Origin: Catonia carolina
Lineage: Eukaryota > Arthropoda > Insecta > Hemiptera > Achilidae
Assembly: GCA_035578175.1 (NCBI GenBank)
Contig: JAQMRL010000007.1
Location: forward strand, 44,769,391-44,833,390
DNA: 64,000 bases
Direction of reading: 5' to 3'
The notes below the pieces were generated by a model, which was not told the DNA's origin, made no database searches, and saw only the letters and a list, made by a program, of their open reading frames with translations. The position numbers were made by a program, and so were the translations under genes. This document shows positions 41,126 to 53,242 of this stretch, one piece after another (positions within the stretch are counted from its first letter, which is position 1; every line of letters begins with the position of its first letter).

Positions 41126-41882
41126 ACAACCCCCACTCGCTTCGCTTCACAGCAGCTAATGTAGGCCTCATTAAATTATTTTAAAACCTCTCTATATACA
41201 ATATTTGTGGTTTTGTTGCCCTGTGGCAGCAATATAAATTGTTTTTCTGCACTTCCAGCTCTAGAAAGTCCGACATTAAGTTGTCCATGAGTGAAGGAAG
41301 CACTCTTGTCTCAAATCGATGCCCACCATTTTAAATGTTTGTCCCTGCAATTTAACAGAATTGAATAGAATGCATAGAAGAATACCGATGGAAAAGAAAG
41401 AGACAGTTGATATATGGCTGAGATAAGAGACAGTAATACGTGGGTGTGGTATGCAGAGTAATTGGAAATATATGACTCATTTACTACTTGTCGAATAAAA
41501 ACAAAAATGTATGAAATAACTTTCATTCAAAAAATAAAATTTTTGAATATTTCCGAATTTTTAATGTTTTTGGAATCTAATGTTATTCTTCATGTTTTTC
41601 TATGAAATATAAAAGTTGAATCGCGCTTCTAGCCCAAAAAATACACTCCAAAGGACTTAGAAAAAATAAAAGAGCTATGCACCCGATAAACTAAAACATG
41701 TGACATCTTCACAGTTTAAGTTGCTTAACTCACTTAATTTAAAGTTGCAAAATAGCCTATTTTGATCAGGAAGCTCTAAGCTATGCAACAATGAAAGATT
41801 TTTTAAAATCAGTTCAGTAGTTTCTGAGATTACCTCATACAAACAAATGAACAGACGTTTCATCTTTATTATATTAGTATAG
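41126..41882 (-). mobile_element. Helitron-like remnant
   Basis: The minus strand begins TCTATACTAATATAATAAAG at 41882, the usual start of a widespread arthropod Helitron type, then ...GTTTGTATGAGGTAATCTCA. Near 41160-41345 the same strand keeps broken pieces of a Pif1-type helicase C-terminus (GQTFKMVGIDLR and scattered later motifs). The 3' end near 41126 is inferred; I do not see a clean CTRR end. Confidence 0.6.
41160..41345 (-). pseudogene. Pif1/Helitron helicase C-terminal fragment
   Basis: GQTFKMVGIDLRQECFLHS is followed, in shifting frames, by pieces resembling HGQLNV, GSAEKQFILLPQGN and NIVYREV. Several frame breaks; only about 60 residues remain. Confidence 0.55.
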
Positions 41883-42439
41883 ATTACTGACAAGTAAGAT
41901 GATAGGAGGTTAAATTTGATTTAGATGAGTAGAAGTTTGAGGCTAAGGGTAAAATGTGATGCTCAGATTCATTAGGTGAGTGTTGTGTTTACGCACATCT
42001 ATTAGATGTATCTAGGATGCAAAACATTTATAACTAATAATTACGTACCAGTTGCCAAAATCAGTCTATTGATGAGTTCACTTGAGATCGACATGAATTT
42101 AAATTATAATAGTTTTTTGTCCATTCACTTTTGTTTCTAATATTATAATGGAGGGTTTTTACATTCATTTTTGAATAATTTAATACATATAACTAATTTT
42201 TTCAAAGAGAACTTAATGTAGAATCAGTCTGTGGAATGAGAATCTAGAATGGTTTGGACATTCTACTATTTCTAAAATTTTTTGACACCACAGGGTGATT
42301 GGAAATCTCATGCATTATCATTTTAGATGAATATTAAAAAAAATTGTAATGAAAATATTAAAATTGTCTGCCCAGACCTCATTCAATCAAAGGTCAGAGT
42401 AGGTGTGGGTGTGGCAAGTTAAAGCTGACATGCAATATA
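41883..42439. other. intergenic, nothing recognised
   Basis: No supported feature. Confidence 0.5.
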
Positions 42440-42540
42440 GGTCAGCAACTTGAGAGGCTGGTTTAAACCTGTGGAGATAATATGTTTCGTTAAGCATAAG
42501 AAAATGTGCTGCGGTTTACTATGCTTTCCTTATCAAAAAG
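42440..42540 (+). repeat. diverged head of SINE-like family 2
   Basis: GAGGCTGGTTTAAACCTGTG followed by GGTTTACTATGCTTTCCTTA mirrors the start of the family at 54245. Heavily mutated. Confidence 0.5.
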
Positions 42541-43577
42541 CTTGAAAAGCATTTAACTGTTACACTAAATTTGAACGGTTTCAATTTCACGTGTAAACAA
42601 TAAGACAATATAAACTAACCTAAATAATAAACAATATAATTTAGACAAAGTAGGCCTTATACTAACCTGCAAGATCCAGGAGTATTATTTTTCTTTTGTT
42701 AAATGGTTCAGTTATTTATCTGATTAATATGTTATTATCACATATACATGTGGTAAATACCAATGATAACTGAGTTAGAGCTACTGCTGTCAGTAGCAAC
42801 TGCTGATGGAGTGTTACCTGCCTGTGTAGTTAGTAAGGTATTCACATGTGCGGTGCTGAGCATGCAATCGGGGGGGACCAGGAATGGTTGTACAGTTTTC
42901 ACATTTTGTGCTCTTGCCCATTAAAAATACATACCTCAGACGATATTTTATTGTTTGTACATGTTTAGAATATGAATGAAAACTTCCCACTTTTCTATTT
43001 TCCCATATGTTGTTTTTGAACTATAAATACTGACACTTTTCTGTTAACATTAATTCATTCAGGAATTGCACTACAAGCTCTTTGCTAATATGTGCATTTA
43101 CTTGGAGAGTATCTACCTGTAAACTTTTGTCAATCTATTTATATATAACAAGAACAAAATGTGACCTAAAATTGAACCTTGTGGAATGCCAGCTGACGAG
43201 AAGAATTTTGGATAAAATCTTATTAAGTTTACCTTGAAAAACTGTAGTTAATTATACTGCACTGTACTCTACATTTGAAGTAAGACTAAAAACCATTTGA
43301 GTTCTACATCCGGGCTACCTAACTATTCCAATGTTCGCAAGACTCCATGATCAATGCAGTCGGAAATTATACTTAGATCTAAAAGCACAGCTTAGGCTTT
43401 CTCTCCTGCATCCAATGTATCAATTACCAGGCTTATCAAGTGAGACAATAGCAGTTGTAGTTGACTTTTTGGAAATTATGGTGATCCTTGATATAAGTTT
43501 TTCAGTCAAAAAACTAATTAACCTAATGACTACTTTTTCAAAAATTTTACTAATTGTGTTTAAAGTACTTGAAACCC

Positions 43578-43798
43578 GTCAATTTTTTTGGTGATGCACC
43601 TACTTCCAGAGAGAAGTTAATTAAATGATGGAGAGATATAATTAACATTTTTTACATTATTTAAAAATAATACTAGAGGTCCTACCTAACCTAACTGTTT
43701 TGTTACTTTTTAAACTATCAGTAACTGTTTCTAATTTCTTGTATTAAACTGGGCTAAACACAAATTGATTTACAACTTCAATACCATCTGATTTAAAG
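43578..43798 (-). repeat. internal duplication in LINE, unit 1
   Basis: Repeats at 43872-44086, about 294 bp away, with roughly 90% identity by eye. Confidence 0.75.
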
Positions 43799-43871
43799 TA
43801 TGTTCGGGCCTATAATTTTTCAACAAATTGGCTCTCACCATACTTAAAAATAGGCAATATTTTACAGTCCT

Positions 43872-44086
43872 TCAATTTTTTGGTAATACACCTACTCCAA
43901 AGAGAGGTTAATTAAATGATGGAGTGGTATAATTAACATTTTTTACATCGTTTAAAAATAAAACTAGAGATTCTACTTAACCTTACTGTTTTATTACTTT
44001 TAAAACTATCAGTAACTGTTTTTAATTTCTCATATGAAACTGGGCGAAACACAAATTGATTTACAACTTTGTTACCTTCTGATTTA
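43872..44086 (-). repeat. internal duplication in LINE, unit 2
   Basis: Second copy of 43578-43798. Both include TTAATTAAATGATGGAG and CACAAATTGATTTACAACTT. Confidence 0.75.
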
Positions 44087-45273
44087 TGACATCTTGCTGC
44101 TTTCCTATTCTGTTGTAAGATTTAAAGCTATTTCTTGGTTATACTCTGTAAAATAATTACCAATTTCTAAACCATTATTAATAACTTCATTATTATTAAC
44201 AATTTTTGGTATGTCTGTAAAGTCCTTGTTAATAATTATATCCTGATTCTTACTTACTATTAACCCTTTATTGTTGAGTTTAAATTTGTTGATTTATGAA
44301 GGCTTTCAGCAGTTTTCTGCATTCAATTGCCTGAACTCTGGCATAATGTTCTTCTAATGTTTTTGTATCTTTGTTCATTAAATATGATTTAAACTCTGGA
44401 GTAAACATGTCTGACTTCAGACCTTAGTTTCAAAATTCCCTTGTAACACACTGGTCTGTTTCAACAAATAATCTGTCTGTTGTGTAGCAAATAATGCTAG
44501 CATTATTTGCTACACAAAACAACTATTATAGTGGCATTTTGGTTTCAATAAAATTATGGTATTACTGGTTAATTTCTGGAGCATTAATAACAGTCTTCCA
44601 ATAATTTTTTTTTTGAAAAACTGCATTTAACCATTTGTATATACTCAATCCTCTTGCATAATTTATGTTTTGGTTCAGATCATGACCACCTAAATGCAAA
44701 AATCTATTACCTAGTACTTGTGATCAGAGAACTTGGATTTCTTATACCTAACCTGACAGTTACCAGTATTTGTTAAAATGTTATCTATTATAGTTTGTGA
44801 ATGACTAGTAGTTTATCTGTAATCCTTAACCTTTACATCCAGATTGTTCATGTTGACTATATGTATGAATTCTAATTAAGAGTGTCAAGATTTACTTTAA
44901 GTTACTCGTAACCATAACGCTTAAATATCGTTCCGTCAAACTCAACAGTAGTTCATTTAACAATTTACAGAATTGATCCTAATTACCATTAGAAGATTTA
45001 TAAACACTCATCTTTTCCTTCATTTTCACCCTAATTCTAAACCGATAACTTCAATTTTCATTTCCTGAGACAAATTAAATAAGGTAAGTTGCGTGTGTAG
45101 ATGTTCCTACTATACCTTATTCAATGTAATCTTGGAACTGGTGTAAACAAATCATATGAGTGTATGACGTCAGTATCAGACAGCCAGGTGCCAGTGACAA
45201 ATCATGTTATATCAACATATTTATGTTTATGTCTGATTCTGGCACATAAATAGGCTACTTCAGTGCTTTATTA

Positions 45274-46182
45274 TAAAAAATTGGTGGAAACTCTCACACA
45301 ACTTTCTCTTGCCAATGCAAATAATTAACAATAAACCTAACATTATTAATAAAACATTAGAAATAAATAAAAAACTAACCTCGAAAACATAATCTTATTT
45401 TAATCATTAGTGAAAGACGCAAAATGAAAATCGAACTCAGTTTGGCTTAAAAATACGGAAAATCACTCTTTCATGCTAAACTAGGCTCTGTAGAGAAAAA
45501 TACTTTATATAAAAGTTGTAAATCTTTTTATTTCCTATAAAATTAATTATATACACTTTTGTCCTAAAATGCATTCTAAGGCCGAAATCTTAAAAAAAAT
45601 CGATTTTTCACACGTTTTCGTGAGAAAAAAATCAGAAAATCGCTAATTACTGCTAACCTAAGGGTTATACAAAAAAATGTTTGAAATTAAAGTTGTAGAA
45701 TTTTAAATTCTCTACAACTTTTATTATATACATTTTTGCGCTAAATTGCATATTAAAGCTGTAATCTTAAAAAAACTATGTTTTTATGTGAAAACAGCCT
45801 CACCCAGAATTTCAGCAAACATGCCGCCTACCCTATCTTGTAGAGAATAAAAAATTGAGTAAACCAGGCGATTTTTAAAAAAATCGTAGGACCAGTTTTT
45901 GAGAAAATTACAAAAAAGTGAAAAATTATACGAATTTACTACTTCCGGTTGACCGATTTTGATGAAAATGTTCGTATCTGGTCCGGTAGTGGTATGTAAC
46001 TTAAGTTTAAAGTTCGTACGTTGTTCCGTTCTTGAGATATTCTGTTCACACACACACACAGACCAATCGCTAAAAACATGTTTTTTGGGTTCAGGGGGTC
46101 TGAAAACGTGTAGATCCGGTGAAAAATCGACACAAAAACAATACTTTCTTTCCTATATATTCATGTAGGCAAGAGAAAGTAA
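45274..46182 (-). mobile_element. ~0.9-kb inverted-end repeat family, copy D
   Basis: Left edge ATTGGTGGAAACTCTCACAC is a mutated hairpin end; right edge GGCAAGAGAAAGTAA. It carries a (CA) run near 46046-46060 and the two internal modules. Confidence 0.8.
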
Positions 46183-46942
46183 AGTGTAGGTAAAGGCAAT
46201 TATTTTTCTTTTACCATTGAAATGGCCTGCACTGAGCATTTTCTGAAACTACAAATTATGTATCCAGTCAATAACAGAGCAGAGTGATTTTGTTGAACAG
46301 TTCCATAGATTAGAGGAATGAACAGTAAACAGATATACGATGTCGGTGTACAAACTCCTTTACTTTTCCTGACATTTGTCATCTACCGCATGTGGTTTTG
46401 GTTGAAAATTAAGATGTTTCATTGAAGAATAATACTCTGTGCATATTGAATCGATATAACCTGGACTGAGGAACAAGGATATAAAAATTGAACTTAATAT
46501 AAATACAGTACTTCTACCTTGTACAGCTTAGGATTAACTTTTGTAAATGTTCTGCTTTTAGCCATGTTTCACCATCTAGAACAGAAACTTGAAAAGGACA
46601 AAAGGTAAAGTTATGATGCCATTTTAGTATGAATTATTACTTAATAGTGGTAACTTTTGTTAAAATATGTTCTATGATACCACACAACTATAGTTGTTTG
46701 CACGTTCAGTTGACACAATGGATCTTATGGGAATCGTCAATGCTATTAGCGACACTAAAAACATCAATATTAAAGGCATCTGGATGCGTATAAATACATT
46801 TTTTAAATCTCTATAGAACACATACTTTTTAAGGTAGAACTATAATTCAAGTTTTGCTTAACAAGAAAAAAATTGTGTATTATGTAGAATGTTTATGAGT
46901 TGTAAAAAATCAAAAAACTGCAAAAACGTTTTCTTCTATTAG
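46183..46942. other. intergenic, nothing recognised
   Basis: No supported feature. Confidence 0.5.
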
Positions 46943-47095
46943 GGGGATTAAAATGAATATCTTATCTATTTAACTGCAGACCTACTAATGCCTTCTCCAC
47001 ATTCCCTCGCCACACTTTCTAAACACTGTGATAAATGTAAACAAATGACGCAATCAGTTATTACAAATCTTAAAATCTTTCCCAGTACAGATATC
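46943..47095 (+). repeat. ~150-bp direct repeat, left copy
   Basis: From AGGGGGATTAAAATGAATAT to CCCAGTACAGATATC. The same sequence, with a 2-bp gap and few changes, is at 47523-47673. It brackets a SINE-like unit. Confidence 0.9.
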
Positions 47096-47130
47096 GGAAA
47101 AAATATTTCACATTTGTAATCCGCATATCT

Positions 47131-47520
47131 GCCCATAACAGACTGGTAGAGTGTCAAATTATTTACTCTCAATCTGTTCGTTGCAGGGCTAAAATAAATA
47201 GTTCTGTTTCTTATCACATAGTCAGCCAATTAAATGACTGAATCATTTAAGAACAGAAGAGGTAGAGGTGTAAAAGACACTAATCAGAGTTATCTCCTCT
47301 GAAAGTAATGAATTTTATTACACAGCCAGACCCTGTGGTGAATGAAGTGAAGGTGTCATTTGCAGAGTGGAAAATATGTGCTTTTCAGAGGGCCCGGCAT
47401 GCTGATAAGCGTACTTTTCCACTCAGTGAGAAAGGCAATGGTAAACCACCTCACTCCCCGTTTTACTTAGTAAAACCTCTACAGGTTCAAACCAGCATTT
47501 CGGCTGATGACCTAAACAAC
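47131..47520 (-). repeat. SINE-like family 2, copy 2
   Basis: Inverted relative to 54245-54639. The minus strand starts GTTGTTGTTTAGGTCATCAG and runs to CTGTTATGGGCA. Its interior chance ORF recurs in the other copies (CAFQRARHADK), so the frame is conserved by descent, not by obvious function. Confidence 0.85.
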
Positions 47521-47522
47521 AA

Positions 47523-47673
47523 CAGGGGGATTAAAATGAATATCTTATCTATTTAACTGCAGACCTACTAATGCCTTCTCCACATTCCCTCGCCACACTT
47601 TCTAAACACTGATAAATGTAAACAAATGACGCAATCAGTTATTACAAATCTAAAAATCTTTCCCAGTACAGAT
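47523..47673 (+). repeat. ~150-bp direct repeat, right copy
   Basis: Partner of 46943-47095, immediately next to the SINE-like unit. Confidence 0.9.
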
Positions 47674-47972
47674 ATCAGATATCATTTTTCTTAATTGAAC
47701 CAGTGTTTTCATTACTGCAACATTGGTTTTGACTTATTTTTCTTTAAATTCAATGGTACCACACATGATTTTAACTCAATTAAAATTTCTGAGTTGGCTC
47801 TGGAATCGGGTAAAAACAAGTTTAATAAAATGTATAAATCCTTCTAACCTAAAAAGTAGTCTGCATTTTACTTATTTTTTTGAAATGAAAAGGCAGTTTA
47901 CTTTTGCTATGTAGATGTCATAATGGTCGTTAAATTTGCTGACCTAATCGGAAAACAATAAAAAAGTTAATA

Positions 47973-50337
47973 CAGTCAAACTTCTGTATAACGAAATTCA
48001 TAATCCAGACGAAAAATTCGTTATTTGGAAGTATTCGTTATTGGGAAGTTAAGTTACGGCCGCATTTAATTTTTTTACAAATACATTACTACAGTATTTT
48101 CGTGGGTAATGTACAATATTCCTTACCTTTTTCGCATCTGCAGGAAGAAATGCAGCACCATGTCAGATGAATGAACACAAGTTAAATAACAAACACTTTA
48201 TGAACTGTTATTATATGTAGTATGTACATATGTATTTAAAACTCAGAACTAAATTATTAATTACTTATTAATTTTTTGACTTATAAAGGATTTTACACTA
48301 TACGATTTTACAAAGGTCCAAAATTAGTCAATGTTTACTATTACAACAAAGGAAAACTGTAGCTAATTACTGTACACTATGACACAATTTCACTTAAAAA
48401 AATGTGTAATTTTTTTCTGAACTTTACACTTAAATAAAACATCTTGTTCAATAAAAGTTTCACATTTATTCAGGCATTCAAAAATACTGTCTGGCACATT
48501 ATCTTTAAGTTGCAGTCCTCTTCTGGTGATTGCCGCCGCACTCATCGCCGTCGTCGTCCTCCTCCTCTTGTTCTTCTAAGCTCTCGATAGGCTTCACGCT
48601 TTGTAGAATATCATCGTCATCTGGAAAATCGGCTACAGCGATGTGATCATCAACATTTAAAAAGTCTTCAAGTATCGCTTTGTCAGTGACATGTCCAGAA
48701 TTCTGAAGGAAATCCCATTGATTTTTCAGTTCACTTAGTGCAATGTCGTCTTCAATATCGGATTCAGTTGTGACCGAGTTGAAACCAGCTTTTGAGAAAC
48801 AATTTTTGACAGTTGTATCTCGTACATCGTTCGTCCAGACTTTTGCTAGTTCAGAAATGCATTCTCTGAGATCCACAATATTAGCGGGTGCAGACTCATT
48901 CTTTTCAACAGTAGAAACAATTTTCTTAAGAATTCTCTTTCGATAATGCAGCTTAAGCGTCTTTATCACTCCCTGATCCATGGGCTGGAGAACTGAAGTG
49001 ACATTCGGTGGAAAAAATACAACTTTTACATTATCTAATTTTGAATTGATGTCATGAGGATGAGCGGTGCAATTGTCAACAAAAAGTGCAATTTTTCGTT
49101 TTTGTTTACCTATCTACTTATCCAGTTTGGTCACCCATTCAGTAAAAATTGCATTCGTCATCTATGCCTTCTTGTTAAAAGTGTAATCAACCTCCAGAGA
49201 CTTGGTATTTCGAAAACATCGGGGAGATTTACTTTTACCTATAACAAGCAATTTAAGTTTCTCACTGCCTAACATGTTTGCAGCCACTAACACTGTTATG
49301 CTTTGTTTACTTTGTTTACCACCAAAGCAAGGATCGTTTCTAAAAGTTAAAGTTTTGTTTGGCAAACATTTAAAAAATAACCCGGTTTCATCTGCATTGA
49401 AAATGTCTTTCTGGGCAAACTCGTCTAAAATGTTTTTTAATACTGTCTGCTTCCAGAATTCACAATCTGTTGAGTTAACACTTGCACTTTCTCCTGAAAT
49501 TACTTTTTCAATTATGTTGTGTCTTCTCTTAAATTTGTCAATCCAGCCGTTGCTTGCTTGAAAATCATGGTGGCCCAATGCAGTCGCAAACTCCAGAGCG
49601 TTTTCCTTAATTATTGGTCCCGATAAAGGAAGGCATTTTCCCCTCATAACTGTTATCCACTTCATGACCGCTTCATCAATGTCATCATAAACGCACATTT
49701 TCATTTTCTTTCTGTTTTAAGTCATAGTCTTTGCTTTGTTTAAGTATAGACTCGCGATTTTTAAGAATAGTTGACAGTGAACTTTGCGGAATGCCGAATT
49801 TTTTAGCTACGTCTTTCTTCTTTAAACCCCTATCTACTTCCTGAATTACCAACACTTTATCCGAAACACTCAGACACTTTCTTTTCAACATTCTGCGAAA
49901 TGTATGAGCACGACAGTAGAACTGATTAAAGACTAGAAAACACGTGTGAACAGTACGAATGATACCAAACAACTGACTGTGTATTGTGTACGTACAAAAG
50001 GCAGGAGTGTGAACAGCTTTAAATTCTTGGAAACACGTGTACTGTACCTCTATGACTGGCCAGAAGGGGGTAGCAAAGGAATGCATATGACCCCACCCTA
50101 GGTTACTGTAGACAAAACAACCGGATGTTACTCATCACTACTTTAGCTAGTCTACAAACATTCCATTTGCCATAGGATTATAACAAAGAATTTCTTTAAA
50201 TATTTTTTTTCCACTTCGTTGTTGGGAAGTCAGATTTTGTTAAATGGAGGCAATTTTGCATGCATTATTCCTTAAACTTTAAGGTGTTCAGAAAGAATTC
50301 GTTATAAAGAAAATTTTGTTACTTGGAAGTTCGACTG
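47973..50337 (-). mobile_element. pogo/Tigger-type DNA transposon, near full length
   Basis: 2365 bp between TA duplications (47971-47972, 50338-50339). The ends CAGTCAAACTTC and the inverse of GAAGTTCGACTG match except for one base; internal GTTATAACGAA-like motifs also recur. The minus strand carries one transposase gene, now broken. Size and layout fit a complete element. Confidence 0.9.
48505..49891 (-). pseudogene. Tigger/pogo transposase, one frameshift and two stops
   Basis: From Met at 49891: an N-terminal CENP-B-type HTH (LSVSDKVLVIQEVDRGLKKK, then DVAKKFGIPQSSLS). A frame change near 49700 follows. Next come a second HTH (ALGHHDFQASNGWIDKFKRR), the first catalytic block FNADETGLFFK, TAG codons near 49162 and 49102, the second block FVDNCTAHPHD, and MDQGVIKTLKLHYRK. 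An acidic tail rich in E and D closes it. The coding span, about 460 codons, is normal for the family. The pieces after the frameshift share one frame, so only three lesions separate it from an open gene. Inactive as it stands. Confidence 0.9.
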
Positions 50338-50339
50338 TA

Positions 50340-50902
50340 TAAAAATATGAGCATGTTTCATTGTAACAGCTGTAATTTTATGTACTGATTGTAAAACAAA
50401 CAAAAAATCATGTTTAGATGTGATAAAAAATTCCTAGCTGCCGCCAAAAAATGTGATTTGTATAATCACAAAACTTTTTCTTTTTTCATGTTGCCTTAAT
50501 ATACATGATTTCATTGAAAGAGCAAAGCGTAGAATGAAATCTGAATTTTGTGGCAGATTTCATTCAAGTTATGGGTTGCAACTGACATCTGATTGTGGTA
50601 CCTTTGTAATGGAATCTGCTAGGAGACTAACCATGTTGTTTTATAAGGTGATTGCTACACCTGCAGTGGAAATGCGGTTCTTGAGACCTTACAAGATAAA
50701 TTTAGGAATGGACATTTCTGCTAGCAGCTGAGCAGTTGATACTGAAGGAACTGTATGAATCATGTCTGTAAAACTGAAGACACTACTCCCAGTACAGATT
50801 TAGTATCGTAAATCCAAGACGAGTTTTGTGTGGTGTAGAGGATGCAGTGGATGAACCAGTAGATTTTAAAGTCTGCAACGGATGAAAGTTCAAAGCAAAG
50901 TT
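50340..50902. other. no gene seen
   Basis: One plus-strand ORF of 92 codons near 50453 has no recognisable domain. Confidence 0.45.
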
Positions 50903-51113
50903 ACTGTCTGTCTATAACTTGATAGCCTCCCGCAGAGTGGCGCAGAATCGGCCCGCTACTAGCCTTCTCAATAATACTTCATTATGTACCAAAATTCCAG
51001 TGTTCTAGTTAGTAGTAATACATAATGAATTGTTTGAATTGTTATTCAGAAGGCTAGTAGCAGGCCGAGTTCGCTCCTCTCTGCAAGAGGCCATCAAGTT
51101 ATAGACAGACAGT
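50903..51113. mobile_element. short fold-back MITE
   Basis: 211 bp. Left end ACTGTCTGTCTATAACTTGA and right end TCAAGTTATAGACAGACAGT are perfect inverses. Pairing continues with mismatches for about 85 bp per arm (GGCTAGTAGC blocks). Confidence 0.9.
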
Positions 51114-52301
51114 AGGTAGATAACAAAGCCTGATACAAATCTATCTGGACCCATCATCACTTTGCTGCCTCTCTGATTACAAAAAGTTTAGTAAATAAAC
51201 TGTCAGAAAGTTTTATCAAAATTGTAACAGCTGTCTTTTATTTTTACAGAATTTGAATTTTCCTCTTAATTTAAAAAATTGTTAGGCAAGCTGAGTTATG
51301 AGTAAGTCTTTGCAGTAGTATTCATATGCTCAGAGTTACAGAAGCCTTACAATAATTTGACGGTTAAATAATATTAAAATTCTTTGATAAAGCCAAACAG
51401 GATTAGAGGGCAAATTATAAATATGTTCACAAGACAGATTTCAGATTTATTACAAAAGGTTCTAAACAAATTAGTTTTAATTGTGAGGATTTAAAAAAAA
51501 CAACAACCAGCCTTATACACAAAAAAAAACAACTCTGTGAAAACTGCAAAATATTTATTTTACTTTAATGCTTACATTAATTTGTACTCTTATATAAATA
51601 CAGCATCAGCCATCTTTTTCACTGAGAATCTATTTTACAAAGTAATATACAAATTTTATCTTTATCAAACCAAATACCTAATGAAATAAAATATACAGGG
51701 TCAGTGAAAATTCTAGTATGGCGTAATATTTCAAAATGATGAGATGAAATGGGAAGCAAGTGTGCTACCTATTCAATTACAAAATACATAATTTTAATGT
51801 GAAGTTTTAAGAAAAAATCTACAGTGATAACTGCACATAAATATCTAAAACCTTATGAATATTTGCATTTTTACTCTCAAAACTATGATTGAACTGATGT
51901 TAACTGAACAGTAGTAGTAGCAGTAGTAGTAGTAATAGAATACTGTTCATCTTGATTTTTTTAACATTGTTAAGTAGGTTCAATTTATTAAGACAGTATT
52001 GTTTAAACAGGGAACATATGAAGTGGTTAAAGAGGGAAATTTTTTATTATAATGCATTTGTTATTGCTAGAGGGATTTTTTTCTTAATTTTGTAAATAAC
52101 CATATCAGCTGTTAAAGTAGTAACCAATTTATGTAAACTGCATATTACAAGAATTTGTAGTTACCATTGTAAAATGTAGTTTATATCGTTCTAAAAACTT
52201 TAATTCTTAAATAAATATTAATAATGTAAATACTTTATCCGAGATAAATAAACTTTTTATTAAAATATTTTATGTAACATTATACTATGAATTATAAAAA
52301 T
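51114..52301. other. no gene seen
   Basis: AT-rich. Contains a short (AGT)n tract at about 51912-51938. Confidence 0.5.
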
Positions 52302-53242
52302 AAAAATCTGGTGTGAAACACTTGCACAACTTTCTCTTGCCAATGCAAATAATTAACAATATAATGTAACATTAGTAATACAACATTAGAAATTAACAAA
52401 AAAAAACTATCCTTGATAAACGTAACTCAATTTTAATCATGAGTGAAAGACGCAAAATAAAAATTAACCTCAGTTTGGCTTAAAAATACGGAAAATCGCT
52501 CTTTCACGCTAAACTAGGCACTGTAGAAAAAAATACTTTAAATAAAAGTTGTAGATCTCTTAATTTCCTATAAATTTGATTACATACACTTTTGTCGTAA
52601 AATGCATACTAAGGCCGAAATCTTAAAAAAAAATCGATTTTTCACAAGTTTTCGTGAGAAAAAAAAGATAATTGCTAATTACCGCTAAACTAAGCGTTAT
52701 ACAAAAAAATGTTTGAAATAAAAGTTGTAGAATTTTAAATTCTCTACAACTTTAATTAATTATATACATTTTCGCGGTAAAATGCATAATAAAGCTGCAA
52801 TCTTAAAAAAACAATTTTTTTACGTAAAAACAGCCTCACCAAGAATTTCAACAAACATGGTGCCTACCCTTTCTTGTAAAGCATAAAAAATTAAGTAAAT
52901 GAGGTGATTTTAAAAAAAATCGTAGGACCAGTTTTTGAGAACATCGGAAAAAAGTGAAAAATGACACGAATAAACTACTACTTCCGGTTGACCAATTTTG
53001 ATGAAAATGTTCGTGTCGGGTCCGGTAGTGGTATGTAACTTAAGTTTCAAGTTCGTACGATGTTACGTTCTTGAGATATTTTGTATACACACATATACAC
53101 ACACACAGACCAATTGCTAAAAACATGTTTTTTTGGGTTCAGGGGGTCTGAAAACGTGTAGATCCGGTGAAAACTCGATTTCGAAAAATCGACATGAAAA
53201 CAATACTTTCCTTCCTATATATTCATATAGGCAAGAGAAAGT
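52302..53242 (-). mobile_element. ~0.9-kb inverted-end repeat family, copy E
   Basis: Left AAAAATCTGGTGTGAAACAC then ACTTTCTCTTGCC; right GGCAAGAGAAAGTAA. One of the best-preserved copies, with both inverted ends intact. Confidence 0.85.

Larger units (their letters stand above)
42960..44900 (-). pseudogene. old LINE copy, same family, broken
   Basis: Minus-strand landmarks in order from 44900 down: endonuclease end (GGHDLN near 44690), a HYARVQAIECRKLL segment (about 44310), the AVLLDL...CIDH box (about 43350-43395), the GIPQGSILG box (about 43180) and the LLTVN region (about 43050). There are many frame breaks. It contains a roughly 215-bp internal duplication. Confidence 0.75.
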
